Assembly (NCBI GenBank): GCA_963790075.1
Contig: CAWBNG010000005.1
Span: forward strand, 124,001 to 188,000
Direction of reading: 5' to 3'
DNA from: CAYOUV01 sp963790075
GTDB taxonomy: Bacteria > Chloroflexota > Anaerolineae > Anaerolineales > Villigracilaceae
Length of the DNA stretch: 64,000 nucleotides
In this document: positions 1 to 8,926 of the stretch, one piece after another
Numbering within the stretch: position 1 is the first letter of the stretch
How the letters are laid out: every line of letters begins with the position of its first letter
The notes under the pieces: generated by a model
Told to the model about the DNA's origin: nothing
What the model saw: only the letters and a program-made list of their open reading frames with translations
Databases searched by the model: none
Program-made: the position numbers and the translations under genes

Positions 1-665
1 ATGCCCAAATAGGCAGCCGTCTCTAAGATGCGATAGACGCCGTAATCGCGCAGGGCGATACGGCCAGTGTACTGCGGGTCAAAAAGTGGGTCATAAGTCG
101 TGGGCTTTGTGGTAATCTTGTCTTTGGCATAGACAAATGTATACATGCCCATGTCGAGCGTTGCGACATAGGCATTGTTGTCGCCTGGAACAATCACGCG
201 ATTGGCCCACTTGTCGTCCAGGTTATGATAATTAGGCATGTTGTCCAGACGGAACGGTTGGATGAGTTTTTGGTTGACGCCGGCGTAAAGCCCAAAATCG
301 CTGATATATAGCGCCAGGCAATGCTCCCCAGGTGCGGCTTTGACTGCGGCCAGCCACTCATCCTGGCTGCCATAGGAGCCGAGTTGAACATTAATATCCA
401 CGCCCATAGCTTCGGCGAAGGGTTTGACAACCATGTCCTCGAAATTTTTGCCCCCACTCTCAGTCAAGGAGTCAACCCTGATCGTTTTAGCCAGAGCAGG
501 CGTGGGTTGGGCAGTGGGAGTTTCCACAACCTCCACGGTACTCGTCGCTACGGTTGTCGGTTCTGCGGTATTACTAGCAACCGGCGTCGTGCTCGGTCCG
601 CACCCCGCTGCCACCAGCGATATCAGGGCGAGAGCCGCGACAAGAAATTGGTATCTCTTACACAT
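1..665 (-). CDS. ABC transporter solute-binding lipoprotein, C-terminus cut by window edge
   Basis: This is the N-terminal part (about 220 residues) of an extracellular solute-binding protein; the rest lies beyond base 1. ATG at 663-665 follows an AGGAGG ribosome site. A hydrophobic signal segment ends in a lipobox (VAAGC), so the mature protein should be lipid-anchored outside the membrane. A Ser/Thr/Pro-rich linker follows, then a binding-protein fold of the spermidine/iron/sugar-binding type (IRVDSLTESGGKNFEDMV, later VKPFAEAMGVDINVQ). Permease genes are not in view, so the substrate is unknown. The 88 bp to the downstream end of the BTAD regulator gene hold nothing clear. Confidence 0.8.
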   Translation of the reverse strand, partial: MCKRYQFLVAALALISLVAAGCGPSTTPVASNTAEPTTVATSTVEVVETPTAQPTPALAKTIRVDSLTESGGKNFEDMVVKPFAEAMGVDINVQLGSYGSQDEWLAAVKAAPGEHCLALYISDFGLYAGVNQKLIQPFRLDNMPNYHNLDDKWANRVIVPGDNNAYVATLDMGMYTFVYAKDKITTKPTTYDPLFDPQYTGRIALRDYGVYRILETAAYLG

Positions 666-752
666 TCTGGGTTCCTCCTTTGGTGCGCATTTCGTAAATA
701 GATGGGGCTTTTATAGATACCATATTAGCACCCCCTTGTTTCAATTTCTGTT

Positions 753-3700
753 TCATTTTTGGCGTTTCCGCAATCCTTTCAAGATTTGATTGCTCTTGGT
801 GAGCTCTCTTTCAGCCCCCAGCCCAGAGAAAAGCTCAATTGCACGCTGCAATTCGGCGAATGCATGGGATAGGTCTCCTCGATCGGCAAGCAGTTGAGCA
901 TGGCTTCGTAGAACCCAGGCCGTTTCAAAAGTGTCTCCCAAACTTTCATAGAGTCGAAGAGATTTGAGGATGTGAACCTCCCCCTGGGTAAACTGCAGCC
1001 GTTGAGTAAGAATCATTCCCAATTGATGGTGGACCGCGGCTTCAAGAAGACGAATTCCGGTATGGTGAGATGCTTTAAGAGCCTGCTCGGCTGTGGCCTG
1101 CGCTTGTTCTAATTGCCCCCGGGCCAGGGCCACTCGAGCTAAATGATATTGTGCCCAAATCAACACCAACGCAGAGTCTAAGGTTTGCCCAAGGGCTAAT
1201 GCTTCAAGCAGATAGTTCTCAGCGACGTCAATCTCTTCCTGGTCTATCTTTACAAAGCCCAGAGAGATGCAGCTGTCGGCTATTCCATGCTGATCCCCAA
1301 TCTGACGATAGGTGGATAACGCCTCTTCGTAACAGGAAATTGCCCGCCCAAAATCACCGCGGTTGTAGGCAACATCACCCTGGAGTCCTTGGGCTGCTGC
1401 TTCACCAGAGATGTGCCCGATCTTGCGACAAACGCCTAGGCTTCTCTGAGCATATTCGATCGCCTGGGTATATTGACCTCTCCGGCGGGCTACACCGCCC
1501 AGGCCAATCAGCAATCCAGCAACCAGGGAGCGCTGATCATGAATTTCTGCAATCTTGAGTGCCTTCAGATAATGGCTTACTGATTTCTCATAGTTGCCAA
1601 GATTGAAATAGCTGTCGGCCATAATTTCATTAACGACTACTCGTTCTTCCACAATTTGCTCCGCCAACGAAAGCGTGGGATGAGCCACATCCTCATCCCC
1701 AATGATGGCCAATGCGTGTTTGCAGAAGGCCAATGCTTGCTGGCTCTGCTCACGGTGTGAGTATACACTTGCCATGCCGCGGGCGTTCCTAGCTGCCTCA
1801 ATCCTACTCTGATTGTCTTCCGGTTTCGACAACTGCTCTCCAATTGCTTTGAAGATCTCAAGAGCCTTTTCGTAATGACCCTTGTGATCATAGGCGCTGG
1901 CCATTTGAAAACCTAAGTGCCGATGACTTGCATGAGAAAAGTCAATCTCGGGTAAGGCTGCTTGATAAACGGCAATGGCTGTGTCGTATTGACCGATAAA
2001 CTCATAGGATTGTCCAAGCTGGCACTTGATACTCAGAGCCTCTGCTTTGGAGAGTATGTTGCTGGAGTGCTCAACAATGTCCAATACCTGCTGATAATAT
2101 GTTATGGCCTCATGAAAAGCATAAAGCCGTCGTGCATGTGATGCAGCCTGCATCGCGTAGTGCAGGGCTTTATCAGTGTCTGCCGATTTGCCAAAATGAT
2201 AGGCCAGCACCCCTGCCAATTCATTGTTTTCACCGGAAGCGGCCTCAAGCGCTTGGGCTACCCGATGGTGCAATCTCTGTCGCCGGGCTGCGCTGAGAGA
2301 CTGGTAGACAGACTCTCGAACCAGCCCATGACTGAAATCGTATTTGCCTGGATCAGCGCCTGGAATTTCTTCGATCCACCCCTGGAATATCAACTGTTCC
2401 AAGATGCTTAACAAATATTGGCTGTCGTCAGAATAGATTTTCTGAAGAGTGGATAGTCCAAACTGACGACCGATGACAGCTGCCATGATCACCACGCGGC
2501 GGCTTTCATCGTCAAGATGTTTCAATCGATTATCGATGACGCTGCGCAGATTGGAGGGCACAATCGAAGATGCCGGCGGAGAGCCTTGCCTTTCCTTACG
2601 CGCTTTTAACATTTCAATCAGGAAGAATGGGTTTCCACCCGTATCTTTATAAAGATGCCTTCCAAGAACATTGACCGTGTCCGATGTCCCAGATGTTCGA
2701 TCGATTAATTCCAAAACCTCCGCTTCCGAGAGGCGTGCCAAGGGAATAGTGGTCGACCTTGAGCTTTGGGTTAACTCCTGCAGGTGTGTGGTTAGACTGG
2801 TGCGGTCTGCGAGAGCTTCCTTGCGAATGGTGCCTATTATTAAAACCCGAGCTGCAGCCAAGCGGCGGGCTAGGTAATGGATCAATTCGAGAGTGGGGAC
2901 GTCCGCAGCATCGAGATCATCCAGGAAGAGAATGACCGGTTCGCGCTGGCTCAAATGTGCAAATAACTGCGCTATTCCTTCAAACAAGCGATTGCGTTCT
3001 TGATCAGGAAAGAGTGCGCTATTAATGGGTATATGAGGCAGGTAACCGTAGATTTCGGGCAAGAGTTTGGCGACTTCCGCAAGCCAGAGATTGCTCAAGC
3101 TTTTGATGTAGATAAAGTCGGCAATGTATAGAAATGTCCGGAGAGCATCAATAATCGGTTGAAAAGGTAGTCCTTGTTCTTGAAGATAACATCTGCCTCG
3201 TAGGATTGTACAGGGGGTGGCGGAGAGCTGATATAGGAATTCTTCAACCAGGCGGGTTTTCCCAACCCCTGCTTCTCCAATGACTACAGCCATGTAGCCT
3301 GTAGATTGATTGGCAGTTTCTAGAGCATCAAAGAGTAATTTCTGCTCTCGTTTGCGACCGATGAAGGGCCCAGATGGGATGGCGGAGGTAACAGGTTTTT
3401 GAGCTGTCGCCAGTTTGTAGCTTGTACCCTCCAGAGTCAACGTATTATCACGAATGTCCTTAAATAACGCCTGGGTTTCTGGGAGAGGTTCCAACTCAAG
3501 TTGCTGGAGGAGCAACTGCTGCATATCGTAATATTGCTCTAGCGCTTTATCGCGCATACCAAGCGAATAATACACAACCATCAGATCCCTATGTGTGGGT
3601 TCATCGAGAGGATTAACTTTTAAAATAGCCTGGTAATCGGTGATAGCCTGGTGGTATTCTTGTTGAGCAGCGTCGGCGATAGCCAGCTGTCGCAGACAAT

Positions 3701-4247
3701 GAATATAGTGCTGCTTCAGCCGCTGGCGCTCAAAGGATAACCAATCCTCAAATACTGGGCTGTCGTTTAGCCTGTAACCATCGAGGAAGTCGCCGCGGTA
3801 GAGTTGGACGATCTCGCGCAGAGCCTCAAGGTCTGACGAGGCGCTGGGTTGTAGCTTTGAGGGGAGAGGCATGTCCTTCTTGGCATCGAGATTAGGACCA
3901 AGTGCCGTTGTATGCTCAAAGAGAGTTGCATCGAGCCAATAATCGCTGGCGCCGTTGAAGGAGTAATGTCCATCCTTATAGTGGAGATAGGTACCAGCGG
4001 ACGCACCCGGTGGGTTGATGGACTTGCGCAAAGACCAAAAAGCGCGCCTTAAGTTGAAGTTGGCATTTTCGTCATTTGTCTCACCCCAGAACATGCCACT
4101 CAGTACTTCTCGTGAGTACCCTTGCGAAGGGGACATCACCAGATAGGCCAGAAGTCCCAGAGCCTTTTGGCTGAGGTTACGGTTGACCAATTCACCCACT
4201 CGGAAGATCTGTGGGGGACCTAGGAGCATAATCCTAAGAGTGGTCAC
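753..4247 (-). CDS. BTAD-family transcriptional regulator with AAA ATPase and TPR repeats
   Basis: A 1164-residue SARP/MalT-like regulator. Residues 1-100 look like an OmpR-type winged helix, and 135-270 are a bacterial transcriptional activation domain with helical repeats. A STAND/AAA ATPase follows, with Walker A GEAGVGKT at 324-331 and Walker B VILFLDDLD at 438-446. From about 690 to the end there are many TPR units (for example NLGNYEKSVSHYLKALKIAE). GTG at 4247 is chosen because AGAGGAG lies just upstream; a later in-frame ATG would clip the winged helix. Family knowledge suggests ligand- or partner-gated activation of a nearby operon. The target is unknown; the adjacent binding-protein gene is one candidate. 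Confidence 0.88.
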   Translation of the reverse strand: MTTLRIMLLGPPQIFRVGELVNRNLSQKALGLLAYLVMSPSQGYSREVLSGMFWGETNDENANFNLRRAFWSLRKSINPPGASAGTYLHYKDGHYSFNGASDYWLDATLFEHTTALGPNLDAKKDMPLPSKLQPSASSDLEALREIVQLYRGDFLDGYRLNDSPVFEDWLSFERQRLKQHYIHCLRQLAIADAAQQEYHQAITDYQAILKVNPLDEPTHRDLMVVYYSLGMRDKALEQYYDMQQLLLQQLELEPLPETQALFKDIRDNTLTLEGTSYKLATAQKPVTSAIPSGPFIGRKREQKLLFDALETANQSTGYMAVVIGEAGVGKTRLVEEFLYQLSATPCTILRGRCYLQEQGLPFQPIIDALRTFLYIADFIYIKSLSNLWLAEVAKLLPEIYGYLPHIPINSALFPDQERNRLFEGIAQLFAHLSQREPVILFLDDLDAADVPTLELIHYLARRLAAARVLIIGTIRKEALADRTSLTTHLQELTQSSRSTTIPLARLSEAEVLELIDRTSGTSDTVNVLGRHLYKDTGGNPFFLIEMLKARKERQGSPPASSIVPSNLRSVIDNRLKHLDDESRRVVIMAAVIGRQFGLSTLQKIYSDDSQYLLSILEQLIFQGWIEEIPGADPGKYDFSHGLVRESVYQSLSAARRQRLHHRVAQALEAASGENNELAGVLAYHFGKSADTDKALHYAMQAASHARRLYAFHEAITYYQQVLDIVEHSSNILSKAEALSIKCQLGQSYEFIGQYDTAIAVYQAALPEIDFSHASHRHLGFQMASAYDHKGHYEKALEIFKAIGEQLSKPEDNQSRIEAARNARGMASVYSHREQSQQALAFCKHALAIIGDEDVAHPTLSLAEQIVEERVVVNEIMADSYFNLGNYEKSVSHYLKALKIAEIHDQRSLVAGLLIGLGGVARRRGQYTQAIEYAQRSLGVCRKIGHISGEAAAQGLQGDVAYNRGDFGRAISCYEEALSTYRQIGDQHGIADSCISLGFVKIDQEEIDVAENYLLEALALGQTLDSALVLIWAQYHLARVALARGQLEQAQATAEQALKASHHTGIRLLEAAVHHQLGMILTQRLQFTQGEVHILKSLRLYESLGDTFETAWVLRSHAQLLADRGDLSHAFAELQRAIELFSGLGAERELTKSNQILKGLRKRQK

Positions 4248-4432
4248 TTATGACTCCTCTGCCAAGTGTAATACCTACGATTGCATTTCTGTGATTTTGT
4301 TTTACGCCCGCACTTGGCCGTGTGTCTCCTGTGAACTTAGCTATTTTGCCAAAGCACGATTGGCGATGCTAATGACATAAGTATACTTGACTTCACTTTG
4401 AAAGCGATAAAATAATTCAATTCTCAACTTTT

Positions 4433-4690
4433 TTGGATTCGCCTTGTAAGTGCAACAGACGGATGTCCAAAGAATACCTCAAAAGAGATTCTGAAATCTA
4501 GGCATTTTCTGGGGTGTAGTTTGAGGAGTCCACAATCATGATCTCTCCTTCGGCTGTCACTGACGTCAAGATTCGCTCATTGGGTAAGTATTGGCGGGTC
4601 AAGCCATTGGTGTTCTCGTTTGTGCCTCGCTCGCAGGAGGCATAAGGATACGCAAAGTAGAAGTCGATCAAGAGTTCCATTTTATCTTTA
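4433..4690 (-). pseudogene. IS30-family transposase 3' remnant with terminal-repeat-like end
   Basis: A reading frame at 4498-4680 encodes the typical C-terminal IS30 transposase motif (DFYFAYPYAS, then ERGTNENTNGLTRQYLP) before losing similarity and stopping early. Further downstream, at about 4433-4455, is a stretch whose complement begins TGTTGCACTTACAAGG, resembling IS30-type terminal repeats. The 5' two thirds of the transposase are missing and the remaining frame has indels, so it cannot be active. I recognise it from the family motif only; the exact element and its ends are not determined. The 250 bp between the BTAD gene start and this remnant hold no gene. Confidence 0.6.
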
Positions 4691-4905
4691 CGACCTCGCT
4701 ACCATCGGCCACCTGACCGATGCCTGGGCCTGCGGCTTACCGGACGGGGACATCACCCAGCGCCAGACGGCGGGTGCAAACGGTGAGATCACACTGGCAT
4801 CGTCATATGCCCCCAGCCCTAACCCTAAAGAACGTAAGGCTTAGGGTGCTTTGCGAGGGTAATACGCTGGTGGTTAATGGCACAGGTGACCCCTCGATAC
4901 TATTC
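4680..4905 (+). pseudogene. Possible RHS/YD-repeat protein fragment
   Basis: Frames on the plus strand hold pieces that resemble the region before the C-terminal core of RHS proteins: YDLATIGHLTDA, then GANGEITLASSYAP, and after a frame change NTLVVNGTGDPS. In intact RHS proteins similar wording runs continuously (repeat, then SYxPYG, then a core motif). Here it is broken by stops and frame changes, has no start and ends within 250 bp. This is recognition from memory on short strings, so confidence is low. A 7-bp hairpin (4906-4912 with 4921-4927) follows; the remaining bases up to the promoter at 5109 look non-coding. Confidence 0.35.
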
Positions 4906-5108
4906 GTGCCACCGGACTTCGTGGCACACCAGTATAAGACGGCAGATCTTCATAACTAAACGAAGTTTACACCTTGATTTTTAAGATGCAAATGATGGTT
5001 TTCAAATCTCTTTTCAGGGTAGTTTATACCCAAAATTAGCCTCAACAGCAGTATTTTTTACACTTTCGGTGTATATTACACGAATAGGTAGCAATTTGAG
5101 TTACTTAC

Positions 5109-5137
5109 TTGACAGTTATTTGGATAATTTTTATAAT
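5109..5137 (+). promoter_or_regulatory. Sigma-70-type promoter for sulfurtransferase-sufE
   Basis: TTGACA at 5109-5114 and TATAAT at 5132-5137 are both perfect consensus hexamers with a 17-bp spacer, 29 bp upstream of the sulfurtransferase ATG. An AGGAGA ribosome site precedes the ATG. Confidence 0.85.
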
Positions 5138-5166
5138 AAAAATGAAAATAATTCAGGAGAACACAA

Positions 5167-6012
5167 ATGACTGATGCTTACGCACATCCGGAATTTCTGG
5201 TTGAAACCGATTGGGTCGCCGAACGTTTGAATGAACCGAACATTCGACTGCTCGAATCCGACGAAGACCCCTTGCTCTACAAACTGGGACACATCCCCGG
5301 AGCAGAGCAGGTCGACTGGTTCACAACGCTCCAGCATCCGCTGCGCCGTGAATTTCTGACCAAACAGCAATTCGAGGAACTTTGCTCGCGTTTGGGCATC
5401 AGCAACGACACCACACTGGTGTTTTACGGCGACAAATCCAATTGGTTTGCCTGTTACGCCTTGTGGCTGTTCGAATACTACGGCCATAAGAAAGTCAGGA
5501 TCATGAACGGCGGACGCGCCAAATGGGAGCAGGAAAAACGTCCGCTGACCAAAGATGTGCCGGCTTATCCGGCGACCCGCTACACCGCCAAAGAGTCGGA
5601 CAAGTCCATCCGCGCCTTCCGCACCGATGTCTTCGCGCAAATCGAAGCCAGGCAGCCGTTGGTGGACGTGCGCTCACCCAAGGAGTACAGCGGCGAACTG
5701 CTGCATATGCCCAATTACCCGCAGGAAGGTGCCATGCGCGGCGGACACATCCCTGGCGCGGTCAGCATCCCCTGGTCGATGGCGGTCAACGAAGTGGACA
5801 GCACCTTCAAGTCACCCGAGCAATTGAAGACTTTATATGAAGGCCGGGATATCAGGCCCGACAAGGAAATCATTGCCTATTGCCGTATTGGCGAGCGTTC
5901 GTCGCTGACCTGGTTTGTGCTCAAATACCTGCTGGGCTATCCCAACGTCCGCAATTACGACGGATCGTGGACCGAATGGGGCAACCTGGTCGATGCGCCG
6001 ATCGAGAAATAA
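5167..6012 (+). CDS. sseA: Two-domain rhodanese-type sulfurtransferase
   Basis: A 281-residue thiosulfate/3-mercaptopyruvate sulfurtransferase. It has two rhodanese domains (about 10-125 and 150-278). The C-terminal domain carries the catalytic loop CRIGERSS with Cys239; the N-terminal domain has lost the cysteine (GDKSNWF), as is usual in this family. GHIPGA and HIPGAVS are the conserved rhodanese strands. The loop sequence CRIGERS is the type found in CysA/SseA-like thiosulfate sulfurtransferases. It is followed after 30 bp by sufE, so persulfide delivery to Fe-S cluster assembly is a reasonable inference. Cytoplasmic; no signal peptide. Confidence 0.9.
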   Translation: MTDAYAHPEFLVETDWVAERLNEPNIRLLESDEDPLLYKLGHIPGAEQVDWFTTLQHPLRREFLTKQQFEELCSRLGISNDTTLVFYGDKSNWFACYALWLFEYYGHKKVRIMNGGRAKWEQEKRPLTKDVPAYPATRYTAKESDKSIRAFRTDVFAQIEARQPLVDVRSPKEYSGELLHMPNYPQEGAMRGGHIPGAVSIPWSMAVNEVDSTFKSPEQLKTLYEGRDIRPDKEIIAYCRIGERSSLTWFVLKYLLGYPNVRNYDGSWTEWGNLVDAPIEK

Positions 6013-6042
6013 ATCAAAAATGAGACCCTTATCCGAGATATC

Positions 6043-6477
6043 ATGGCATTACCCGAAAAATTACAGGAAATCGTAGAAGACTTCAGCTTTGCCAATAACC
6101 GGGAAAAAGTCGAGATGCTGGTGCAGTATGCCGAGACACTTCCCGACCTGCCAGCCTGGCTCGAACCCGAGCGGGACAAAATGGACCCGGTGCCGGAGTG
6201 CATGACCCCGGTGCAGGTTTTCGGCGAATCCAGGGACGGCGGCCTGATCTTTCACTTCAACATCCCACCCATGTCGCCCACTGTGCGTGGATTGGCGGCG
6301 ATCCTGTCTGAGGGACTGAACGGCAGTACGCCCGAGGAAATCCTATCGGTCCCGGCTGATTTTTACCTGCAAATGGGTTTGCAAGACGCCCTCAGCCACC
6401 AGCGCCTGAACGGCTTTTCCGCCATCCTGGCCCATATGAAAAAAATCGCAGCCAGGGAGCTGGAAAACGCTAAGTAG
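6043..6477 (+). CDS. sufE: SufE-family sulfur acceptor for Fe-S cluster assembly
   Basis: A 144-residue SufE protein, full length. SufE accepts persulfide sulfur from a cysteine desulfurase and passes it to the SufBCD scaffold. The acceptor cysteine is Cys53 in the PECMTPV motif; the FHFNIPPMSPTVRGLAAIL segment and the C-terminal helix with LGFS/MGLQDAL-type pattern (here MGLQDALSHQRLNGFSAIL) also fit. It shares a promoter with the upstream sulfurtransferase, which may be an additional sulfur donor. No sufS, sufB or sufC lies in the window. A 13-bp palindrome (6486-6498) follows the stop without a clear T-tract. Confidence 0.9.
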   Translation: MALPEKLQEIVEDFSFANNREKVEMLVQYAETLPDLPAWLEPERDKMDPVPECMTPVQVFGESRDGGLIFHFNIPPMSPTVRGLAAILSEGLNGSTPEEILSVPADFYLQMGLQDALSHQRLNGFSAILAHMKKIAARELENAK

Positions 6478-6575
6478 CCGTGAAGTGCCGAATCGGCATA
6501 TGTTACAATCGCCACGAACCTGCGTCCGGTCGGGCTTGGATCCTGCCGGTCGCTTGAAAACAATTGGAGGTATGA

Positions 6576-7073
6576 ATGGACGAAAAGAAAGGACCGCGCG
6601 TCGCCGACGGGCAGGTCGTCTCGATGGAATACACATTGAAAGTGGACGGCGATGTTGTCGACAGCTCCGAGGGGCACGATCCGATCGAATTCCTCCAGGG
6701 AGCGGGCAACATCATCCCCGGCCTGGAGAGTGAATTGTACGGCATGGCAGTCGGTGAAAGCAAAAATGTGATTGTCAACGCGACCGATGGTTACGGCGAA
6801 CTGGATCCGGATGCCTACCAGGACCTGCCGCGCGACCAATTCCCGGCTGACATCCCGTTGGAACCAGGCATCCAGTTGAGACTGGAAGACGATCAGGGCA
6901 AGACCCACATGGCCGTGATCGACAGTGTCAGCGACGAAAGCGTACGCCTGGATTTCAATCACCCGCTGGCAGGCAAGGAATTACACTTTGCCGTGAAAGT
7001 ACTGGACCTGCGCGAAGCAACTTCCGAAGAGCAGGAGCACGGACATGCGCACGATGCGGGGCATGCGCACTAA
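6576..7073 (+). CDS. FKBP-type peptidyl-prolyl cis-trans isomerase, SlyD-like
   Basis: A 165-residue SlyD/FkpB-type isomerase and chaperone. The split FKBP domain is clear: VSMEYTLKVDGDVVDSS, then GAGNIIPGLESELYGM, then the insert-in-flap region (about 70-130), and FNHPLAGKELHFAVKVL closing the fold. The tail is His-rich (GHAHDAGHAH), as in metal-binding SlyD proteins that help nickel handling. ATG at 6576 follows GGAGG. A TACAAT hexamer at 6504-6509 could be its own -10 box. A strong terminator follows at 7113. Cytoplasmic. Confidence 0.9.
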   Translation: MDEKKGPRVADGQVVSMEYTLKVDGDVVDSSEGHDPIEFLQGAGNIIPGLESELYGMAVGESKNVIVNATDGYGELDPDAYQDLPRDQFPADIPLEPGIQLRLEDDQGKTHMAVIDSVSDESVRLDFNHPLAGKELHFAVKVLDLREATSEEQEHGHAHDAGHAH

Positions 7074-7112
7074 TTCGACACGGCGGGGTAGAACTCGAGC
7101 ATACCTGACATC

Positions 7113-7158
7113 AAACAAAAATCCTGATGAAACATTACTCTTCAGGATTTTTGTTTTC
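7113..7158 (+). terminator. Intrinsic terminator after the SlyD-like gene
   Basis: A perfect 15-bp stem (7113-7127 with 7142-7156) encloses a 14-nt loop. Because the arms begin with A-rich and end with T-rich sequence it can serve both strands, and it lies between convergent genes. Confidence 0.85.
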
Positions 7159-7220
7159 AGCCTAAATTTTTACCTACATTTCACACAAACCAGTTTTTTG
7201 AGAAAGAGAGCATAACCAGT

Positions 7221-7814
7221 TTACTCGGGTTGTATACAACCATTATAGTAATACCCCGAACCCAGGTCTGGGGCATTGCAGGTGAAGCTGCTCGAGCCGT
7301 CGTTTGAATAATAGTAGGTGTACGAGTCGCTATAGTTGGGATTATAGAAATTGATCGCGTCCCCAAACTGCGGGGCGGAGTTCCCGCAATGTTGCCCGAT
7401 AGATCCCCAGTCGGCTTGGGGTGGGATACCCCCCCCATCAGGATAGAAATCATAAACGCCATTGCAGAATGAGGGACCACGAATCAAGCCACTGAAGTCG
7501 AACCCGGCAATCGTACCCTGTGCAATCTGACCCACAAACTGCGAGAGCCCATGATTGGCAGTGCAGGCCAGGTTGCCTTTGTCATTGAAGTTGCAAGACA
7601 GGCTGAACTGCTGACCGCCGACCATGACCGTGCCGGGAAAGTCTTTGAAGTCGCCCTTGACGGCAAATTCAAAGACAACCCCCTTGCCATCGACTAAGTA
7701 AGCCCCCAAGAAGGTAATGGATTTTTCCGCGGCCGCAGCCGGCGTGACCAGCATGGCAAAGCTTGCAAAAAGCGATATAAAGACGCCGAACAGATAGGAA
7801 AACCTCATTTTCAT
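7221..7814 (-). CDS. Exported hypothetical protein
   Basis: A 197-residue protein with a clear Sec signal peptide: charged start, hydrophobic core, then TPAAAAE as the likely cleavage site near residue 29. No lipobox. The mature part has five cysteines (LSCNFNDKGNLAC, SFCNG, QHCGN, TCNAP, GCIQ counts six including the last), suggesting disulphides and an extracellular location, and a Tyr/Asn/Ser-rich C-terminus. I do not recognise a family. The start is supported by AAGGAGG six bases upstream and by a good promoter at 7850-7877. It is monocistronic and faces the terminator at 7113-7158. Confidence 0.75.
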   Translation of the reverse strand: MKMRFSYLFGVFISLFASFAMLVTPAAAAEKSITFLGAYLVDGKGVVFEFAVKGDFKDFPGTVMVGGQQFSLSCNFNDKGNLACTANHGLSQFVGQIAQGTIAGFDFSGLIRGPSFCNGVYDFYPDGGGIPPQADWGSIGQHCGNSAPQFGDAINFYNPNYSDSYTYYYSNDGSSSFTCNAPDLGSGYYYNGCIQPE

Positions 7815-7849
7815 ACAGAACCTCCTTAGAAATTGAATAAGTAGATATG

Positions 7850-7877
7850 ATTATACAAAATATCAGGACAAAGTCAA
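7850..7877 (-). promoter_or_regulatory. Promoter of the exported protein gene
   Basis: On the minus strand, TTGACT (7877-7872) and TATAAT (7855-7850) are separated by 16 bp, about 35 bp upstream of the start codon. Confidence 0.75.
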
Positions 7878-7902
7878 CCAATACAGTCGTAATTGTATAA
7901 AT

Positions 7903-8724
7903 TTATGTTCCGTTTTTACGCCTTCTGGTTTCCATAAAAACATATAAAGACGCCAGGGCCGCCAGCATCAGCAGGATGGCGCTTGTGTACCAATTAATGA
8001 TGTTCCCCGTAAAGTCATTGGCATTGGCTATGGCGCCCAGCAGCATGACCAGGTGCCAGACGATGATACACTCCAGCGGGACGCGCCAGCTGCTCCAGCG
8101 CGGATCGCGTGCCAGGCAAATCCCGCCCACTCCCAGCAAGGCGATCCAGCCGGACATGACGCGTCCGGTCAGCGGGGACAATGCCCACGGCCAGACGGAC
8201 TGGATCAGGTTTGGATAGATGAAACTGGCCAGCGCAAAAAGCGAAGCGCCCGCGCCAACCAGGCCGGTCGCCCAGCGCATTGGTCGCGGTACCTGCATAT
8301 CGCCCGGTTCCACCTGGACCGGGTCGGTTCGCCGGTTAAAAAACCAGAGAGCAGGCACCAGGAATGGCGTGACAATGTACAGAATCAACCACAAAGCAAA
8401 GCCAGGTTGACCGTGGGAAAACCGGTCCCAGTGCAGCAGGGTTGCGAACAGCATGGCCCAGGTAAAAGCGGTGATGGGCAGGAATCCGTTCGCAACGCGG
8501 TGCCAGCGCCGGCCGAAAAGCGCATTCAGAAACAACCAGGAACCACCCAGGTATCCGGCGCCTATGTAGACGGCTGTCATATGCGGCTTGATAGCCCAGG
8601 CAAAGCGTTCGCCGGTCATATCGGGAAAGAAAAACAGAATAATGAAGGCCAGCCACAGGAAAGGAACGACTATCCCTGAAACGATCCGGGTCGGGGCGTA
8701 AATATTATCTTCTCTAGAATTCAC
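7903..8724 (-). CDS. Multi-pass membrane protein of unknown function
   Basis: About 273 residues with roughly seven to eight hydrophobic helices (for example IVSGIVVPFLWLAFIILFFF near the N-terminus and the AILLMLAALASLYVF segment near the end), ending in a basic cytoplasmic tail (ETRRRKNGT). No enzymatic motif is visible and I cannot assign a family. GTG at 8724 is preferred over GTG at 8730 because GAGGAG sits at the right distance from it. A TTGACA hexamer lies on the same strand further upstream (around 8765), but I find no matching -10 box. Confidence 0.7.
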   Translation of the reverse strand: MNSREDNIYAPTRIVSGIVVPFLWLAFIILFFFPDMTGERFAWAIKPHMTAVYIGAGYLGGSWLFLNALFGRRWHRVANGFLPITAFTWAMLFATLLHWDRFSHGQPGFALWLILYIVTPFLVPALWFFNRRTDPVQVEPGDMQVPRPMRWATGLVGAGASLFALASFIYPNLIQSVWPWALSPLTGRVMSGWIALLGVGGICLARDPRWSSWRVPLECIIVWHLVMLLGAIANANDFTGNIINWYTSAILLMLAALASLYVFMETRRRKNGT

Positions 8725-8871
8725 AGGCACACTCCTCGAACGACCAAAATGGGATAAAATTTGTCAAAATTCGTTAAAGACACTCTACAACATTTACCTA
8801 TCACTTTGCAACAGGGAAATCCTAAAACTGGGCCAGTGGAACAATTACAATCCTTCAAATTTTGAAATTTT

Positions 8872-8903
8872 ACGAGCCCGACTCTGGATAGGGTCGGGCT
8901 CGT
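8872..8903. terminator. Strong hairpin, probable terminator
   Basis: A perfect 11-bp stem (8872-8882 with 8893-8903, ACGAGCCCGAC and its complement) with a 10-nt loop, 23 bp past the end of the membrane-protein gene at 8927. The T-tract is short on both strands, so termination efficiency is uncertain. Confidence 0.6.
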
Positions 8904-8926
8904 TTGTAGGGGAAACAGGCTCAGGC

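Noticed and set aside
1151..3280. Several frames on the plus strand inside the BTAD regulator
   Set aside because: They are shadows of a long, well-conserved minus-strand gene and have no ribosome sites.
4620..4959. Two overlapping plus-strand frames as intact genes
   Set aside because: No ribosome site and broken internal similarity. They are kept only as a possible RHS-like remnant.
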